A DNA stretch of 57,091 nt from Candidatus Polarisedimenticolaceae bacterium (GCA_021647945.1 JAKITT010000009.1:1-57091), one strand, 5' to 3'. Positions 19,291 to 30,320 are shown, counted from the stretch's first letter. Numbers and translations: made by a program. The notes: a model not told the origin generated them from the letters alone.

Positions 19291-19782
19291 ATGCGACACA
19301 TTATTTCAATATTGATGGAAAACGAAGCAGGCGCACTGTCACGTGTGGCTGGGCTATTTTCAGCACGCGGCTACAATATCGAGTCACTGACCGTATCGCC
19401 GACTGAAGATCCCACACTTTCACGTATGACCCTGGTTACCTGGGGCAATGAAGAGATCATCGAACAGATTACCAAACAGCTAAACAAGTTGATTGAAGTG
19501 GTCAAACTGAATGATTTGTCAGATGGCAAACATATTGAGCGTGAGATGATGATGATCAAACTCAAAGCCGTGGGGGATCAGCGTGAAGAGGTGAAACGTC
19601 TGGTCGACATCTTTCGTGGCAAAATCATTGATGTCAGCGAGAGTAGCTATGTGGTCGAAATGACCGGTGCAACCAGCAAACTGGATGCTTTTGTCGAGAC
19701 TGTGGCAAAGGAGTTGATCGTTGAGGTGGTTCGCACAGGGCCATCTGCTATCGCACGTGGTGTTAGCGGGTTGCGTCTATAA
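19291..19782 (+). CDS. ilvH: Acetolactate synthase, small regulatory subunit
   Basis: A 163-aa ACT-domain subunit that confers valine feedback control on the catalytic subunit. The ACT motif is MRHIISILMENEAGALSRVAGLF, followed by FSARGYNIESLTVSPTEDP, and the C-terminal domain ends ARGVSGLRL. Length is typical for IlvH/IlvN. It starts 2 bases after ilvB and is followed by a hairpin before ilvC. Confidence 0.95.
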   Translation: MRHIISILMENEAGALSRVAGLFSARGYNIESLTVSPTEDPTLSRMTLVTWGNEEIIEQITKQLNKLIEVVKLNDLSDGKHIEREMMMIKLKAVGDQREEVKRLVDIFRGKIIDVSESSYVVEMTGATSKLDAFVETVAKELIVEVVRTGPSAIARGVSGLRL

Positions 19783-19811
19783 AAGATGCGCAGCTGATAC
19801 AGATACATTTT

Positions 19812-19850
19812 AGGAGGGCTCTGACTTATTCAGAGTCTCCTTAGTTTTAA
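19812..19850 (+). terminator. Hairpin in the ilvH-ilvC gap, possible attenuator
   Basis: AGGAG-G-GCTCTGA pairs with TCAGAGT-CTCCT (loop CTTAT), followed by TAGTTTTAA. The weak U-run suggests partial termination or an RNA processing site that sets the ilvC level relative to ilvBH. Confidence 0.5.
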
Positions 19851-19861
19851 ACATTAAATAA

Positions 19862-20890
<1,029 letters not shown>

Positions 20891-20913
20891 TCGATAGCGG
20901 TTTAGTGGTATAG

Positions 20914-20942
20914 AAAGGCCTGCAATGCAGGCCTTTTTTTTG
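20914..20942 (+). terminator. Intrinsic terminator after ilvC
   Basis: AAAGGCCTGC, loop AAT, GCAGGCC and T8. Confidence 0.93.
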
Positions 20943-21032
20943 GTTTTTCAGATGCTTTAAGCCAGTGTTATACTTGCTCAATTAAGGTGCGCCACCTCTA
21001 CCACCATCAAAAATGGTAAGAAATAATCTCAG

Positions 21033-21782
21033 ATGAACGATACCGAAGAAAAGACTAGAAAGCGTCGGCGTGGAATCTATCTACTGCCTAATCTGTTCAC
21101 CACTGCAACGCTGTTTGGTGGTTTTTACGCCATTTTAACGGCGATGAATGGTCACTTTGAACATGCCGCCATCGCAATTTTTGTCGCCATGGTGATGGAT
21201 GGCCTAGATGGTCGAATTGCCCGTATGACAGGCACCCAATCTGATTTTGGTGCGGAGTATGACAGCCTCGCAGATATGGTGGCCTTTGGACTCGCTCCAG
21301 CGTTGGTGATCTACCTCTGGGCGTTGACCGATTTGGGTAAACTGGGCTGGCTTGCCGCCTTTGTCTACACCGCAGCCACGGCACTCCGCTTGGCCCGTTT
21401 TAATACCCAGGTAGGGATTGCAGATAAACGCTACTTCCAGGGCTTGCCGAGTCCCTCTGCTGCCGCAATTATTGCCGGTGCGGTTTGGGTCGGTGCTGAT
21501 AATGCGGTGGATGGTATTAGCATCGCCGTGCCTGTCGCCATTTTAACCACCATTACCGGGCTATTGATGGTGAGTAATTTCCGATTTAGCAGCTTTAAAG
21601 AGATCGACCTAAAGGGCAAGGTGCCGTTTATGGTGGTTGTTGCTGTGATGTTGGGTTTTGCGATACTGCTACTGCAACCACCCATTGTGCTATTTTTGGT
21701 CTTTATGATTTACGCCTTCTCTGGCCCAATCATCACACTTTTTCAGATGCGTAAACGCAAGGCAGATCGGGCTCAATCATAG
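21033..21782 (+). CDS. pssA: CDP-diacylglycerol-serine O-phosphatidyltransferase
   Basis: A 249-aa inner-membrane enzyme of phosphatidylethanolamine synthesis. The CDP-alcohol phosphotransferase signature is MDGLDGRIARMTGTQSDFG, followed by EYDSLADM, near residues 52-80. Several hydrophobic helices follow (about 90-105, 145-185, 200-235). It is the integral-membrane type, unlike the peripheral PssA of E. coli. Its place between ilvC and leuA is common in sulfur-oxidising gammaproteobacteria, as far as I recall. Confidence 0.93.
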   Translation: MNDTEEKTRKRRRGIYLLPNLFTTATLFGGFYAILTAMNGHFEHAAIAIFVAMVMDGLDGRIARMTGTQSDFGAEYDSLADMVAFGLAPALVIYLWALTDLGKLGWLAAFVYTAATALRLARFNTQVGIADKRYFQGLPSPSAAAIIAGAVWVGADNAVDGISIAVPVAILTTITGLLMVSNFRFSSFKEIDLKGKVPFMVVVAVMLGFAILLLQPPIVLFLVFMIYAFSGPIITLFQMRKRKADRAQS

Positions 21783-21785
21783 GGG

Positions 21786-21814
21786 TTGGCAGTGGGCAGT
21801 GGCTACGCTATAGT
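21786..21814 (+). promoter_or_regulatory. Promoter of leuA
   Basis: TTGGCA, exactly 17 bases, TATAGT, starting 4 bases after the pssA stop. It would produce a leader of about 240 bases that carries the leucine-rich leader frame. Confidence 0.7.
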
Positions 21815-21841
21815 CAAAGGTAATTACCTGTTGGAATTCAG

Positions 21842-21955
21842 ATGAACGTCACCACCGCGCCAAACAGCTTCAACACCTGCTCCCAGAGCAGTGTTTGTGC
21901 GCGCCTTCCAAAAAGACTCCTGCCAAGCTTGCTGCTACGACTACTGCTGCCCTGA
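21842..21955 (+). CDS. Leucine-rich leader peptide of leuA (attenuator candidate)
   Basis: A 37-codon frame, ATG 21842 to TGA 21955, with GGAA a few bases upstream. The second half reads [17 protein letters not shown]: 9 of the last 16 residues are Leu, several in clusters of CTG/CTA/TTG codons. Such a frame ahead of leuA is the hallmark of leucine-specific attenuation known for E. coli leuL. The TTGCTGC segment in the Leu run can pair with GCAGCAA near 22000, giving a structure that ribosome stalling would disrupt. It lies in another frame than the upstream extension of leuA. Confidence 0.7.
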   Translation: MNVTTAPNSFNTCSQSSVCARLPKRLLPSLLLRLLLP

Positions 21956-22022
21956 TGGGCATCTAATTAAATCCCTGGCGAGGGTGATAAATACGCAGCA
22001 ACAATCCAATGAATTTAAAATC

Positions 22023-22051
22023 AGAGACCGACCAAAAACAGGTTGGTCTCG
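22023..22051 (+). promoter_or_regulatory. Stable hairpin at the end of the leuA leader
   Basis: Arms GAGACCGACC and GGTTGGTCTC (10 pairs, one G-U) with loop AAAAACA end two bases before the leuA Shine-Dalgarno region GGTGGAG. There is no U-tract, so it is more likely to affect translation initiation or to block an alternative fold than to act as a plain terminator. Confidence 0.55.
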
Positions 22052-22064
22052 GTGGAGCAGTACA

Positions 22065-23615
22065 ATGAGCAGCAATAATAAATTAATCATTTTTGATACC
22101 ACCTTGCGTGATGGCGAGCAGAGCCCCGGCGCCTCCATGACCAAAGAGGAGAAGGTGCGTATTGCCAAAGCGCTTGAGAAGATGAAGGTCGATGTGATCG
22201 AAGCCGGTTTTCCCATCGCCAGCCAGGGTGATTTCGAGGGGGTGCAGATGGTTGCCCGCTCTATCACCGATAGCATCGTTTGTGGCTTGGCACGCGCTTT
22301 GGATAAGGATATCGACCGTGTAGGTGAGGCGCTGAAAGAAGCCAAGGCGGGCCGTATTCACACCTTTATCGCCACCTCACCGATCCACATGCAGCACAAA
22401 TTACGCATGCAGCCCGATCAGGTGATTGAACAGGCGGTGGCTGCGGTTAAACGCTCCCGTCGCTATACCGATGATGTGGAGTTCTCCGCAGAAGATGCTG
22501 GGCGTTCAGAGCTCGATTTTCTCTGCCGTATTATCGAGGCCGTGATTGATGCCGGTGCCACCACCATCAATATCCCCGATACGGTGGGATACAATCTACC
22601 CAACCAGTTTGGTGAGTTGATCAAACAGTTGATAGAGCGCGTGCCCAATATCGACAAAGCGATCATCTCCGTACACTGCCACAACGATCTTGGCATGGCT
22701 TCAGCCAACTCCTTGGCAGCCGTATTGAATGGCGCGCGCCAAGTTGAATGCACTATCAATGGTTTAGGTGAACGTGCCGGTAACGCCTCGTTAGAAGAGG
22801 TGGTGATGGCGGTTAAAACACGTTGTGATCTCTTCAGCTGTGAAACCGGCCTTGATACCACACAAATTCTTAGCTGTTCCCGCTTGGTCTCCGGTATTAC
22901 TGGTTTTCCCATCCAACCCAATAAAGCCATTGTGGGTGCAAATGCCTTTGCTCATGAGTCTGGCATCCATCAGGATGGTGTACTCAAGAGACGCGAGACC
23001 TACGAAATCATGCGTGCTCAGGATGTGGGTTGGAGTGACAACCGCATGGTAATGGGCAAGCACTCCGGTCGAAATGCCTTTCGCGCGCGTCTGAAAGAGT
23101 TGGGTAGTGAATTTGAGACAGAGGAGGAGTTGAATGCCGCCTTCAGACGCTTCAAAGACCTTGCCGATAAAAAGCATGAAATTTTTGATGAAGATCTTCA
23201 GGCGTTGGTCACCGATGCCGGTGCCATCTTTGAGAATGAGCGGATCAAACTGGTTGCGCTCAAGGTCTGCTCTGAAACGGGGGAGAGACCAAAGGCTTCA
23301 GTGACGATCACCCTTGATGGTGAAGAGAAGAGTGCTTCGTCTGTCGGTGGTGGGCCTGTTGATGCTGCTTTTAAGGCGATTGATAGCTTGGTACAGAGTG
23401 GCACAGAGCTACAGCTCTATTCAGTCAACAACATCACCAGCGGCACCGATGCCCAGGGCGAAGTGACGGTGAGGCTTGAGAAGGCCGGACGTATTGTGAA
23501 TGGTCAGGGGGCTGATACTGATATTGTCATCGCTTCTGTCAAGGCCTATATCAATGCCTGTAATAAGATGCTTGAACCGGTTACAGATAAGCATCACCCG
23601 CAGGCAGACGTTTAG
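22065..23615 (+). CDS. leuA: 2-isopropylmalate synthase
   Basis: 516 aa from ATG 22065 ([20 protein letters not shown]), preceded by GGAG; the frame stays open to 21891, but the extra 58 residues are unlike the family and overlap the leader peptide. The enzyme condenses acetyl-CoA with 2-oxoisovalerate, the first committed leucine step. Visible are the TIM-barrel [15 protein letters not shown], the metal-binding HCHNDLGMA, the HESGIHQDG flexible region and the C-terminal Leu-sensing domain (from about 390). It completes leucine synthesis with the ilv genes upstream. Confidence 0.96.
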   Translation: MSSNNKLIIFDTTLRDGEQSPGASMTKEEKVRIAKALEKMKVDVIEAGFPIASQGDFEGVQMVARSITDSIVCGLARALDKDIDRVGEALKEAKAGRIHTFIATSPIHMQHKLRMQPDQVIEQAVAAVKRSRRYTDDVEFSAEDAGRSELDFLCRIIEAVIDAGATTINIPDTVGYNLPNQFGELIKQLIERVPNIDKAIISVHCHNDLGMASANSLAAVLNGARQVECTINGLGERAGNASLEEVVMAVKTRCDLFSCETGLDTTQILSCSRLVSGITGFPIQPNKAIVGANAFAHESGIHQDGVLKRRETYEIMRAQDVGWSDNRMVMGKHSGRNAFRARLKELGSEFETEEELNAAFRRFKDLADKKHEIFDEDLQALVTDAGAIFENERIKLVALKVCSETGERPKASVTITLDGEEKSASSVGGGPVDAAFKAIDSLVQSGTELQLYSVNNITSGTDAQGEVTVRLEKAGRIVNGQGADTDIVIASVKAYINACNKMLEPVTDKHHPQADV

Positions 23616-23633
23616 TCTTTTGGGTCACGCCAG

Positions 23634-24350
23634 ATGGATGAACTGAATAGGCGACAATACCTTGATGCGATGGGCATCCAGCAATGGGTGCTGCGTGATT
23701 CACCTCAGGAGGTGTCAGAGATGACGCCACCTGAGGTGATAACAGCTACCGTTAAAACTGCGCCAGCGGATGCGACTTCTCTCATCAATGTGGGTTGGCA
23801 TGATCTGGCTGCGGCGGTTAAAGGGTGTCAGGCCTGTGAGTTACATAAAACACGCAGGCAGGCTGTTTTTGGTGTGGGTGATCCCCAGGCTGATCTACTG
23901 GTGATTGGTGAAGCCCCGGGTGCCGATGAGGATCGACAGGGTGAGCCTTTTGTTGGACCTGCAGGTCAACTACTCAATGCGATGCTGTTGGCCATTGGTC
24001 TGCGCCGAGAGCAGATCTTTATTGCCAATATTCTCAAGTGTCGCCCCCCAGGAAACCGTGACCCACATGTCAATGAGATGGCCAGTTGCGAGCCATTTCT
24101 GCAACGCCAGATCGAATTGATTCAACCGAAATTGATTCTATCTGTGGGGCGCATCTCTGCACAAAGTCTACTCAAATGTGACACCGCTGTGGGGCGTCTA
24201 CGTGGCCAAATTCATCACTACGGAGAGCAGAATATTCCTCTTATCGTCACCTACCACCCCGCCTACCTACTACGTTCACCCGAGCAGAAAGGGAAATCGT
24301 GGCAAGATCTACAGATGGCCCTGAGAACCCTGCGAGGTGAAGAAAATTGA
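23634..24350 (+). CDS. Uracil-DNA glycosylase, family 4 (Fe-S)
   Basis: A 238-aa enzyme that excises uracil from DNA. Four cysteines in the family-4 pattern would bind a [4Fe-4S] cluster: GCQACEL, LKCRPP and ASCEPF. The active-site block is [23 protein letters not shown], and the C-terminal motif is [10 protein letters not shown]. The N-terminal ~60 residues are an extension typical of proteobacterial members. It overlaps rimI by 4 bases. Confidence 0.92.
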   Translation: MDELNRRQYLDAMGIQQWVLRDSPQEVSEMTPPEVITATVKTAPADATSLINVGWHDLAAAVKGCQACELHKTRRQAVFGVGDPQADLLVIGEAPGADEDRQGEPFVGPAGQLLNAMLLAIGLRREQIFIANILKCRPPGNRDPHVNEMASCEPFLQRQIELIQPKLILSVGRISAQSLLKCDTAVGRLRGQIHHYGEQNIPLIVTYHPAYLLRSPEQKGKSWQDLQMALRTLRGEEN

Positions 24351-24799
24351 GTGATCACCGCCTCACATTTCGTCCAATGCAAGAGGGGGATATGACCTCC
24401 GTGATGGCGATAGAGAGCCGGGCTTACCCTCACCCATGGAGTGAAGGTGTGATGCGTGACTGTCTACGGACCGGTCACCACTGTTGGCTCACGCTCTATG
24501 GCAGTCGGATTATTGGCCACTCAGTGATGTCGATCGCGGCTGATGAGTCCCACCTCCTCAATATTGCGATTGATCCAAAATACCACGGGCAGGGGTATGG
24601 ACGTATATTGCTGAGACATATGCTTGAGCTTGCCCAGAAGCAAAATGTCGGCACCGTCTTTCTTGAGGTGAGAGACTCTAACCATACGGCTGCCGCACTC
24701 TATGATTCTGTTGGTTTTAACGAAGTGGGACGCCGTAGAGGCTATTATCCGGACAAAAAAGGGCGGGAAGATGCCATCGTTTATGGCTTGATTCTGTAG
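24347..24799 (+). CDS. rimI: Ribosomal protein S18 alanine N-acetyltransferase
   Basis: A 150-aa GNAT acetyltransferase expected to acetylate the N-terminus of S18. The acetyl-CoA site is IDPKYHGQGYGRILL (about 77-91), with LEVRDSNHTAAALYDSVGF later. The TTG start overlaps the glycosylase stop (TTGA) and has GAGGTGA upstream. The same gene order, family 4 glycosylase then rimI, is frequent in related bacteria. Confidence 0.9.
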   Translation: MSDHRLTFRPMQEGDMTSVMAIESRAYPHPWSEGVMRDCLRTGHHCWLTLYGSRIIGHSVMSIAADESHLLNIAIDPKYHGQGYGRILLRHMLELAQKQNVGTVFLEVRDSNHTAAALYDSVGFNEVGRRRGYYPDKKGREDAIVYGLIL

Positions 24800-24894
24800 A
24801 AAACTTCCCCAGTTCTGGTTACTAAATCAAGATAGTTTAATTGTCTGTAATGTGCCCGTTGCCGTCATTCATAATTTCACTTTTGGGCCTGATC

Positions 24895-27282
24895 TCACTC
24901 ACCAATGCTCTTAAGAAAAGCCTCATACTGATCAGTATCTTTTTTTAGTCTCTCTATAATTAATTGTGCTGCTTTTTGCATCTCTGGCACCTCAACAGGC
25001 GCTGCCCCTCTTTCAAAAGTCCCGGCAAGATGTGAATACTCATTGTTAATCCTATCCGTTAAAACAGCTGGAATCATTTCATCTCCAAAGAAACGTTGCT
25101 GCTTTTTATTATCTTGTGTTGAGTCTGGGTATTTGTAATAGAGGTATATCTCGAGAAATTTTCGTGCATTGTTCCCAAAATGATAGAAAGTGGTGTAATT
25201 TGAATCATCTATTATCCCTATAGATGCACACTTGTAGATTTGGTGAAACAGGTAGTTAAACTCAGTAACGTACTCTTTGAGATATTTTGGCATCAAATTA
25301 ATGGTAGATAACTTATCTTGCCTATTAATGACAAAATATGCCTTATCATAATCCTGCATATTTGCATTATGATTCAGGTACTTACCTTTTATACGCTTCA
25401 AATACTTCAGGAAATCCAGATTATGTGTCGATATAAAAAGCTGCTCAAACTTAGACTCTAAGACAATCTCGGCACTCAGCAGGCTGTAGACAAAAAATAT
25501 GTGGTTACTATCAAGGCTGGAGATTGGATCATCAATCCAGATTATTGGCTTTGACCCTTTGGTATCAATATCATCAAGTTTGGCTAAAAAGTAGCAGAAC
25601 GCTAGAAGACTGCACTCACCTTCACTCAAGTGGTAAGCCTTCTTACCATCTCTGATCACTTCAAACCTGATTATCTTTTGGTCAGGGTCACCATTTTCAT
25701 CCTTGGCCTCTAGAGAGAGAAAATCGTGCCCGAAGAAATTAGTCAGATATTCATTGACCTTGATCGCTCCCTTCTCTTCATCATTTAATTCTCGCTTCTT
25801 AGCCTCAATCAGAGCTACTTTTCCCTTAATCTCATTCTCAATTTGCTCTTTTTTACTGTTTTCAGTATCAAGTTTTGTCTTTAACTCTTGAATTTCATTA
25901 AGCTGATCTGAATATTTAATCATGACTACAAATTCAGATACTTCTCTTAGTCGCAGTGCTTCTTTTGCTTTTTTCTGATCCGCATCTAACGTATCGGTAT
26001 AGTCATCAGCCTCTATCCTGATCACTTTATAAGAATCCCAAACCCCCACTAACTCATTTGAGCAATCCTCAGGCTTCGTAAATAGCCGGGTATTGATGAG
26101 GGCATCTCGGCGTGTAGTTAGTTGACTAATGAGGGAATCCAAGCAAGAGATATATTTCTCCAGCTTTTCCTCATGCTCCTTTTCTATTGCTTCAAGTCGC
26201 GGGTGAAATTTTGAATAGAAGAGTTCCTTGCTTACCGAAAAGAGTGATGAAACGGACTTTTTCTCATTTCCAACCCTAGCTATGAGTGCTTTGATCTCCT
26301 TTTTCAGCCTCTCTGATTCTTCATCAAAATGTTTTTCAAGTTTTGACCATCTGTCAGGTGGAATAACGTTGCCACAAAATGCACACTCTTGACGCTTCCC
26401 TTGATGGTGTGCTCGCCCTTCATCGACCCACTTATTTAATAAGGCATCAGCAACCAACGCTTCAATTTTGTTTGACCCACTAATTTTTCTAGTTACGAGT
26501 GTTTCAGTCTCATCTGACAGCTTTGAAAGCAGCAATGCAACAGGCTGAAATGGAGGCACTTGATCATTGGCTTTTTCTTTGATGAGCTTTTCATGCTCTG
26601 CCTGCTTCTTATTTGTCAATGCCTGGTAATTGGCACCTAATACAACCTTTATTTCATTCTCTAATTTTCTGATTGTATAATTTTGATCCCCAAAACGTTC
26701 AGAGTTGTATTTGATACCTATCTTTCTATCTGTTGCCTTTGTTTTAAGTTGACCTTCTAGGTTGTTACCGGCTCCAGTGTGATAAACACTGGCCTCACCA
26801 GCACTTAATACAGCCTGTGATTGTTGGGCATACAACCCTGTCTCCTTACCCTCTTCATTTGATCCAAGTTCGGCACCCAATGCCTCAATTTCTTGTTCTA
26901 TCTTATTGTTATCATCACCAAGGATTGCAAACGATTCTATGCTCTCATCTGGGTTTGAGATAAACCGTAAATTGTCCCGCACAAAATCTTCATTAAAAAC
27001 TCTGATTTTCCTCTCTTGCAGGTGAAAGTCATCCTGAGTTATTTCAGAACCGTCTTTCAAGGCCACACAAAATGAGGGGGCTTCAAATTTATCTGATAAC
27101 TCACCTGTCTCTATGGCTCTAAATATTCGGGACAGCGTTGTTTTACCTGAATAGTTCCTGCCATATAGGATATTAATGTCTTTAAACGGCTGTATATTTC
27201 CAGCCGCATCAACAACCTTGTCATCCCAGATAAAGTCCTTGAATACAGCTAGATTTCCTATTGACTTGAATTTGGTAATCAT
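24895..27282 (-). CDS. RloC/PrrC-like ATPase, putative anticodon nuclease
   Basis: About 795 aa from ATG 27282 (GGAAAGGA upstream; the frame extends 6 codons to a GTG). An SMC/Rad50-like ATPase head is split by a long coiled coil: Walker A GRNYSGKTT (about 41-49), ABC signature LSEGECSLLAF, Walker B IIWIDDPISSLDS and a final THN switch. A zinc-hook-like CAFCGNVIP lies mid-coil. Near the C-terminus ARKFLE gives R-x3-E and INNEYSH supplies a His, the triad pattern of the PrrC/RloC anticodon nucleases. Such enzymes cleave tRNA when restriction is inhibited or DNA is damaged. The broken type IIL gene lies just upstream. Nuclease activity is inferred. Confidence 0.78.
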   Translation of the reverse strand: MITKFKSIGNLAVFKDFIWDDKVVDAAGNIQPFKDINILYGRNYSGKTTLSRIFRAIETGELSDKFEAPSFCVALKDGSEITQDDFHLQERKIRVFNEDFVRDNLRFISNPDESIESFAILGDDNNKIEQEIEALGAELGSNEEGKETGLYAQQSQAVLSAGEASVYHTGAGNNLEGQLKTKATDRKIGIKYNSERFGDQNYTIRKLENEIKVVLGANYQALTNKKQAEHEKLIKEKANDQVPPFQPVALLLSKLSDETETLVTRKISGSNKIEALVADALLNKWVDEGRAHHQGKRQECAFCGNVIPPDRWSKLEKHFDEESERLKKEIKALIARVGNEKKSVSSLFSVSKELFYSKFHPRLEAIEKEHEEKLEKYISCLDSLISQLTTRRDALINTRLFTKPEDCSNELVGVWDSYKVIRIEADDYTDTLDADQKKAKEALRLREVSEFVVMIKYSDQLNEIQELKTKLDTENSKKEQIENEIKGKVALIEAKKRELNDEEKGAIKVNEYLTNFFGHDFLSLEAKDENGDPDQKIIRFEVIRDGKKAYHLSEGECSLLAFCYFLAKLDDIDTKGSKPIIWIDDPISSLDSNHIFFVYSLLSAEIVLESKFEQLFISTHNLDFLKYLKRIKGKYLNHNANMQDYDKAYFVINRQDKLSTINLMPKYLKEYVTEFNYLFHQIYKCASIGIIDDSNYTTFYHFGNNARKFLEIYLYYKYPDSTQDNKKQQRFFGDEMIPAVLTDRINNEYSHLAGTFERGAAPVEVPEMQKAAQLIIERLKKDTDQYEAFLKSIGE

Positions 27283-27303
27283 TGGGTTAGTCCTTTCCAC
27301 CGA

Positions 27304-30015
27304 CTACTTGGTTAACTCTGCATATCGTTCAAACAGCAGCTTCAAGCGATCCGCATCATCTTTGAAGGGTTCCTTGCGATAGCAGCGGTCTACCGCTTTA
27401 TCGAGGGCATTATGAGCTTTGCGTAGCTCAATCGGCATGAGCAGTGGGTCATAGAGATCGGCCAGCGAACTATCGGGGTAGAGGTCGCGAGCATCCAGTA
27501 CCGCTTGGGCAGATTTCTCTATTTTGACTTTTTGTAATTTGTTGGCATCAGGCCAGGGAAAGTTGTTGTAGACCAGTTTGGCCGAGTAGCGGTATCTGCT
27601 CTCCAACCGACCACAAACAACACGCATCCAGTCCATGTGTATTTTTGATTCTAGTACACCAAAGTGGTAAAGCGTTGCTTGTGGAATCATGAAGTTAAGG
27701 TCAGTCACAATTGTTTCATTGTCAAAGAAACCCATTGGCACGTATTCACGCCGCTCAGAAGAAGTTTTAGGTACCAAGACATATGATGTTGGTGTTCTTG
27801 TATCTCTAAATTCTGTTGCTCTTTCAGCGTGTATACGAGTAGATGCTGCTTTACTAGCTAAACGAAATTTCTTTACCTTTTCAATACGTTTTATTATTTC
27901 TGGCATTGCTTTCAACTCTGCTGGTGAGATGCCAACCAACCACAAACACCAGCGTTCCATATTATGTAAAAACTCTCTAGCACCTAGCACAGGTCTGATC
28001 CAATGCACAGCATTAGGCTCTATCTTAATCAACTCTGTTTTTTCTTCTGGTGATAAGAGCAAATGCCCACCATCCAGTGGCATATTTCCAAACCATAAGG
28101 GAGGTACATCAGATAAAAGATCAGCACGCGACTCAACCGTAATTTGAGCAGATGCTGTAAGGTAAGGGCTTATTGAGCCAACCATATTTGAGATCGGTTT
28201 AGCTTTAATATCCTCATAAGAGTAGAGGTATTTATTTACTTTTTCACTATAAGAAAAACCAATAATTACCACATGAACAGCAGCTTTTCCTTTAGCCTCT
28301 GAACTCCATGCAAAAGTTTGATGTGCAAAATTTATATGCAGTCCATCTTCAATCAATGGTGCCCATAAAGGTGCAACCTGCTCACCCATAGCAATGGAAT
28401 TGGTAGATACAAATGCTGCACTAATTGCATGCCCTTCCATATAATTCGCAGCCAATTTGTACCAACAAGCTACAAAATCCAATTGTTTGGCATTTTGAAT
28501 TGCTCCAAATATTGAAGCTAATTCATCTTTCTGTTTAGGCGTTTGATATTTCGATCCCACAAACGGCGGATTCCCAATAATATAATCCAGTTCGCCAGGC
28601 GCAACTACGGCAGCCCAATTCAGCATCAATGCATTCTCAGGCACAATATGTGCGGCGGTTTTAAGGGGCAGCAGATCAGGTTCACGGCCAAACTGTTTAG
28701 CAAACTCACGGTTCATCTGATGCTGCGTAACCACATAGCTACTTCGGCTATACGTGCAGGCCACTCAGCTATTTCAATACCATGAAAGTGATCCAGTGAG
28801 ATAAGCGGTTCAATGGTGAGAGTTGCACCTAGGTGCGTATCATCTTTGTGCTGCTCTTTAAGCACCTGTAGTTCAAGTTCCCGTATAGCTTTGTAAGTAG
28901 TGATGAGAAAGTTGCCGCAACCACACGCTGGATCAAGAAACTGCAAATCGGTTAATTTTTGCTGGAATGTAATTAAGCGCTGCTGTTTGCCACGCTTTAG
29001 CTTTTTAATTTTCCCAAACTCTTTTTTTAGCTCATCGAGAAAGAGTGGGCTGATCAAACGGTAGATGTGCTTTTCTGATGTGTAGTGTGCGCCAAGGCTG
29101 CGGCGTGTTTGTTGATCCATAACAGATTGAAACAGAGAGCCGAATATAGCGGGAGAGATACCACCCCAATCAAAGTAGGCGCACTCTAGTAACTGCTCAC
29201 GCATATTGCTACTGAATGAGGGCATGTCAAAACGTTCAGAAAAAAGCGCTCCATTGACATAAGGGAAGGCTTCTAAAATCTCTGGAAGGTTTTTATTTCG
29301 TGTTTCTTCTGGGGTATCGAGCACCTGAAACAGCTTTGAGAGGTGCATATCGAGGTCGGAGCCATCTTCATTGGTGCGCTTGAGGATATAACGAGTAACT
29401 TGATGCCGACTGAAGATGCCAGTGTCTTCAGCGAAGAGACAGAAAAGAATACGTACTAAAAACACTTGCAGAGGATGCCCTTCATAACCACTTTCAAGGA
29501 GTGCATCGTAGAGGGCTGCCCAGTCGTTCGGCGGCTTTGATGTTTAGCTCGTAGGCGGGTAGCTCTTCTTCTAGCTCATAGCCGGAAAGAAAGTCGAAGA
29601 GGTGGATATTGTCGGGCAGCTCTTCAAGGGTGAACGCTTCTGTATCGCCACTATCCATATCGTAGAGGCAGAAGCGGTCGAAGTCGGAGACCATGACAAA
29701 TCGGGGCAAATCTTCATCTTTGAGGCCTTCAAAATAGCGTATGCCCTGTTGATAGGCTTTATCTAAATTTTTGCCTTTGGACTTGTGTTCAATAAGGAGA
29801 TGACCCGGCCAAAGCAGGTCGATAAAACCGGTACCACCACCTGACTTTTTTACTGGCTCTTCAAATGAAGCAACTCGACGGCGATTGACACCAAAGACGT
29901 TGAAGAAGTCACCCCAAAAGCTCTTGGCTTCTGCATGTTCACGGGTTTCACCCAGCCACTCTTTTACAAGTGCATGAGCACGATTACGAATCTCTTTACG
30001 TTGGAGAAGTGCCAC
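27304..30015 (-). pseudogene. MmeI-like type IIL restriction-modification gene, broken by two frameshifts
   Basis: Three frames form one ~900-residue protein read leftward. Part 1 (30015-29494) has the nuclease motif FIDLLWPGHLLIEHKSKGK (D-ExK). Part 2 (29465-28713) has the helical spacer and the methylase SAM motif FLDPACGCGNFL. Part 3 (28764-27304) has the catalytic NPPF and the target-recognition region. A single extra base in a G3 run (29513-29515; CCC in the coding sense) breaks the first junction. A missing base near 28727-28731 breaks the second; restoring it gives MWLTQHQMNREF. Everything else is intact, so this is either a recent inactivation or a pair of sequencing errors. Confidence 0.85.
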
Positions 30016-30145
30016 TACTGAACATCCTGTTTATCCTTGTTGTTAGCTATGATGCCTGAAAGACTGCATATGTGGAATATCCAAAAAGCAGCTTCACATT
30101 TGACGTAATTTGACGCCTTAGAGTTTGATGCTGAATAAACTTTAT

Positions 30146-30204
30146 ATGACCGCTCATGCTCAATTCCTACTATTAAACCACACTGTCATGAACGGTAGCT
30201 CATG
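30146..30204. repeat. REP-like palindromes upstream of mazEF
   Basis: Two related palindromic units: ATGACCGCTCATG (30146-30158) and CATGAACGGTAGCTCATG (30187-30204). A third copy lies downstream of mazF at 31114-31131. They share the core CATGARCGGT. Confidence 0.5.
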
Positions 30205-30266
30205 GCTATAACCAGAAATGGTTTTAATGAGGAAAGATGATTCTTTTTATCAAAGTCACCTCAGCT

Positions 30267-30277
30267 TTGTTATAACA
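30267..30277. promoter_or_regulatory. Operator copy 1 of the mazEF promoter
   Basis: TTGTTATAACA, centred 42 bases (four helical turns) from an identical core at 30309-30320, and placed just upstream of the -35 box. Confidence 0.6.
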
Positions 30278-30280
30278 TAG

Positions 30281-30309
30281 TTGACACATATCGCATTGCG
30301 GCATAGTAT
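30281..30309 (+). promoter_or_regulatory. Consensus sigma-70 promoter of mazEF
   Basis: A perfect TTGACA, 17-base spacer and TAGTAT, only about 30 bases before the antitoxin start. Confidence 0.85.
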
Positions 30310-30320
30310 TGTTATAACAA
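30309..30320. promoter_or_regulatory. Operator copy 2 of the mazEF promoter
   Basis: A perfect 12-base palindrome TTGTTATAACAA touching the -10 box and covering the likely transcription start. It is a probable site for autorepression by the AbrB-fold antitoxin or the MazEF complex. Confidence 0.65.

Noticed and set aside
21891-22064. N-terminal extension of leuA (58 residues, Cys-rich)
   Set aside because: It is out of keeping with the family, overlaps the leader peptide in another frame, and has a worse start signal than ATG 22065.
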